Assembly (NCBI GenBank): GCA_029777935.1
Contig: JAKORH010000096.1
Span: 1 to 5,388 of the forward strand
DNA: 5,388 nt
Direction: 5' to 3'
Origin: Pseudomonadota bacterium
GTDB lineage: Bacteria > Pseudomonadota > Gammaproteobacteria > Burkholderiales > Burkholderiaceae
The translations under genes were made by a program, and so were the position numbers. Positions 4,760-5,388 of this stretch are shown here, piece by piece (position 1 is the stretch's first letter; every line of letters begins with the position of its first letter). The notes beneath the pieces were generated by a model. The model was not told the DNA's origin. It saw only the letters and a list, made by a program, of their open reading frames with translations, and ran no database searches.

Positions 4760-5388
4760 ATGCTGCTCACTCGCAAGTCGGATCGGGTGGACGCCGGTGC
4801 GTCCAGCCTCGTCGCAAACCTTGCGCGCGGCGTTGCGCGCGCGATCCCGACGATGGACCGGCGCACGTTCCTGCGCCGTTCCGTGCTCGGCGTCGGCGCC
4901 GGGCTCGCGGGAACGCAGCTGACGCTGGTGAAGAAGGCGCAGGCGGCGGACGAAAAGCCGGCCGCGGCCGCCGGCAACGTCGTCGTGCGTCGCACCGTGT
5001 GCGGGCACTGCTCGGTGGGTTGCGCGCTCGACGCCGTGGTCGAGAACGGCGTGTGGGTGCGGCAGGAGCCGGTGTTCGATTCGCCGATCAACCTCGGCGC
5101 GCACTGCGCGAAGGGCGCGGCGGTGCGCGAGCACGGCCACGGCGAATACCGGCTCAAGTATCCGATGAAGCTGGTTGACGGCAAGTACCAGCGCATCACT
5201 TGGGACCAGGCGCTCGACGAGATCAGCAAGAAGATGCTCGAACTGCGCAAGGTGAGCGGTCCCGACTCGATCTTCGTCGTCGGTTCGAGCAAGCATAGCA
5301 ACGAGCAGTCGTACCTGCTGCGCAAGTGGATGAGCCTGTGGGGCAGCAACAACTGCGACCACCAGGCGCGCATCTGCCACTCGACCAC
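4760..5388 (+). CDS. fdhA: Formate dehydrogenase, catalytic alpha subunit (N-terminal part, Cys type)
   Basis: The first 209 residues of a molybdopterin oxidoreductase that oxidises formate to CO2 in the periplasm; the rest lies beyond the right edge. A long n-region (1-31) precedes the Tat motif D33-R34-R35-T-F-L, a hydrophobic segment (about 41-56) and a likely cleavage site near AQA-AD (60-63). The [4Fe-4S] ligands are C81-x2-C84-x3-C88-x27-C116, and the CAKG motif carries K118, which relays electrons or protons between cluster and pterin in this family. The segment CDHQARICHST (199-209) places C206 (codon TGC, 5375-5377) at the position of selenocysteine in E. coli FdnG/FdhF. H207 follows as in active FDHs, which favours formate dehydrogenase over nitrate reductase. 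Partner beta (Fe-S) and gamma (cytochrome b) subunits are expected downstream. Mo versus W cannot be read from sequence. Confidence 0.93.
   Translation, partial: MLLTRKSDRVDAGASSLVANLARGVARAIPTMDRRTFLRRSVLGVGAGLAGTQLTLVKKAQAADEKPAAAAGNVVVRRTVCGHCSVGCALDAVVENGVWVRQEPVFDSPINLGAHCAKGAAVREHGHGEYRLKYPMKLVDGKYQRITWDQALDEISKKMLELRKVSGPDSIFVVGSSKHSNEQSYLLRKWMSLWGSNNCDHQARICHST

Noticed and set aside
4316..5380. 354-codon minus-strand open frame opposite the FDH operon
   Set aside because: It runs antisense to FDH alpha and the Tat protein, both with strong family signatures, and its translation shows no domain.

Overview
The window is very GC-rich, with strong third-position G/C in its genes. The gene set is a respiratory, periplasm-facing formate dehydrogenase (FDH) locus of the beta-proteobacterial type. 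Protein sequence style and the GC-rich palindromic repeat near the left end suggest the Burkholderiaceae (Burkholderia/Paraburkholderia/Caballeronia-like). That assignment is inference from recall, not a search result.

Layout. (1) Positions 1-179 hold the C-terminal end of an IS110-family transposase on the + strand. (2) Positions 180-332 have no gene. They hold a small inverted repeat just past the transposase stop, then three GC-rich hairpins that look like a dispersed intergenic repeat, running up to the stop codon of the next gene. (3) Positions 333-4204 form one minus-strand operon, read right to left: DUF3305 protein, DUF3306 protein, a 734-residue multi-cluster iron-sulfur protein, and a TorD/DmsD-like chaperone. 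Gaps are 6 and 7 nt, with one long overlap of 107 nt. (4) Positions 4205-4474 are the divergent control region. It holds a perfect 53-bp palindrome, a possible 18-codon leader ORF with a strong ribosome binding site, and an AT-richer segment likely to carry both promoters. (5) Positions 4475-5388 are the + strand FDH operon: a 71-residue Tat-signal protein, then the start of the catalytic FDH alpha subunit, cut by the window edge immediately after its active-site cysteine.

How the parts fit. FDH alpha is exported folded by the Tat pathway after molybdo- or tungstopterin and Fe-S insertion. The TorD-like protein probably protects it or its leader during maturation. The small Tat protein is a known companion of this FDH type with no established role. 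The large ferredoxin-like protein and DUF3305/DUF3306 commonly travel with these FDHs but are functionally uncharacterised; an accessory role in maturation or electron transfer is a reasonable guess. The most unusual DNA-level feature is the perfect palindrome directly in front of the DUF3305 start, preceded by a leader ORF that stops two bases before it. That arrangement suggests leader-controlled translation of the accessory operon.
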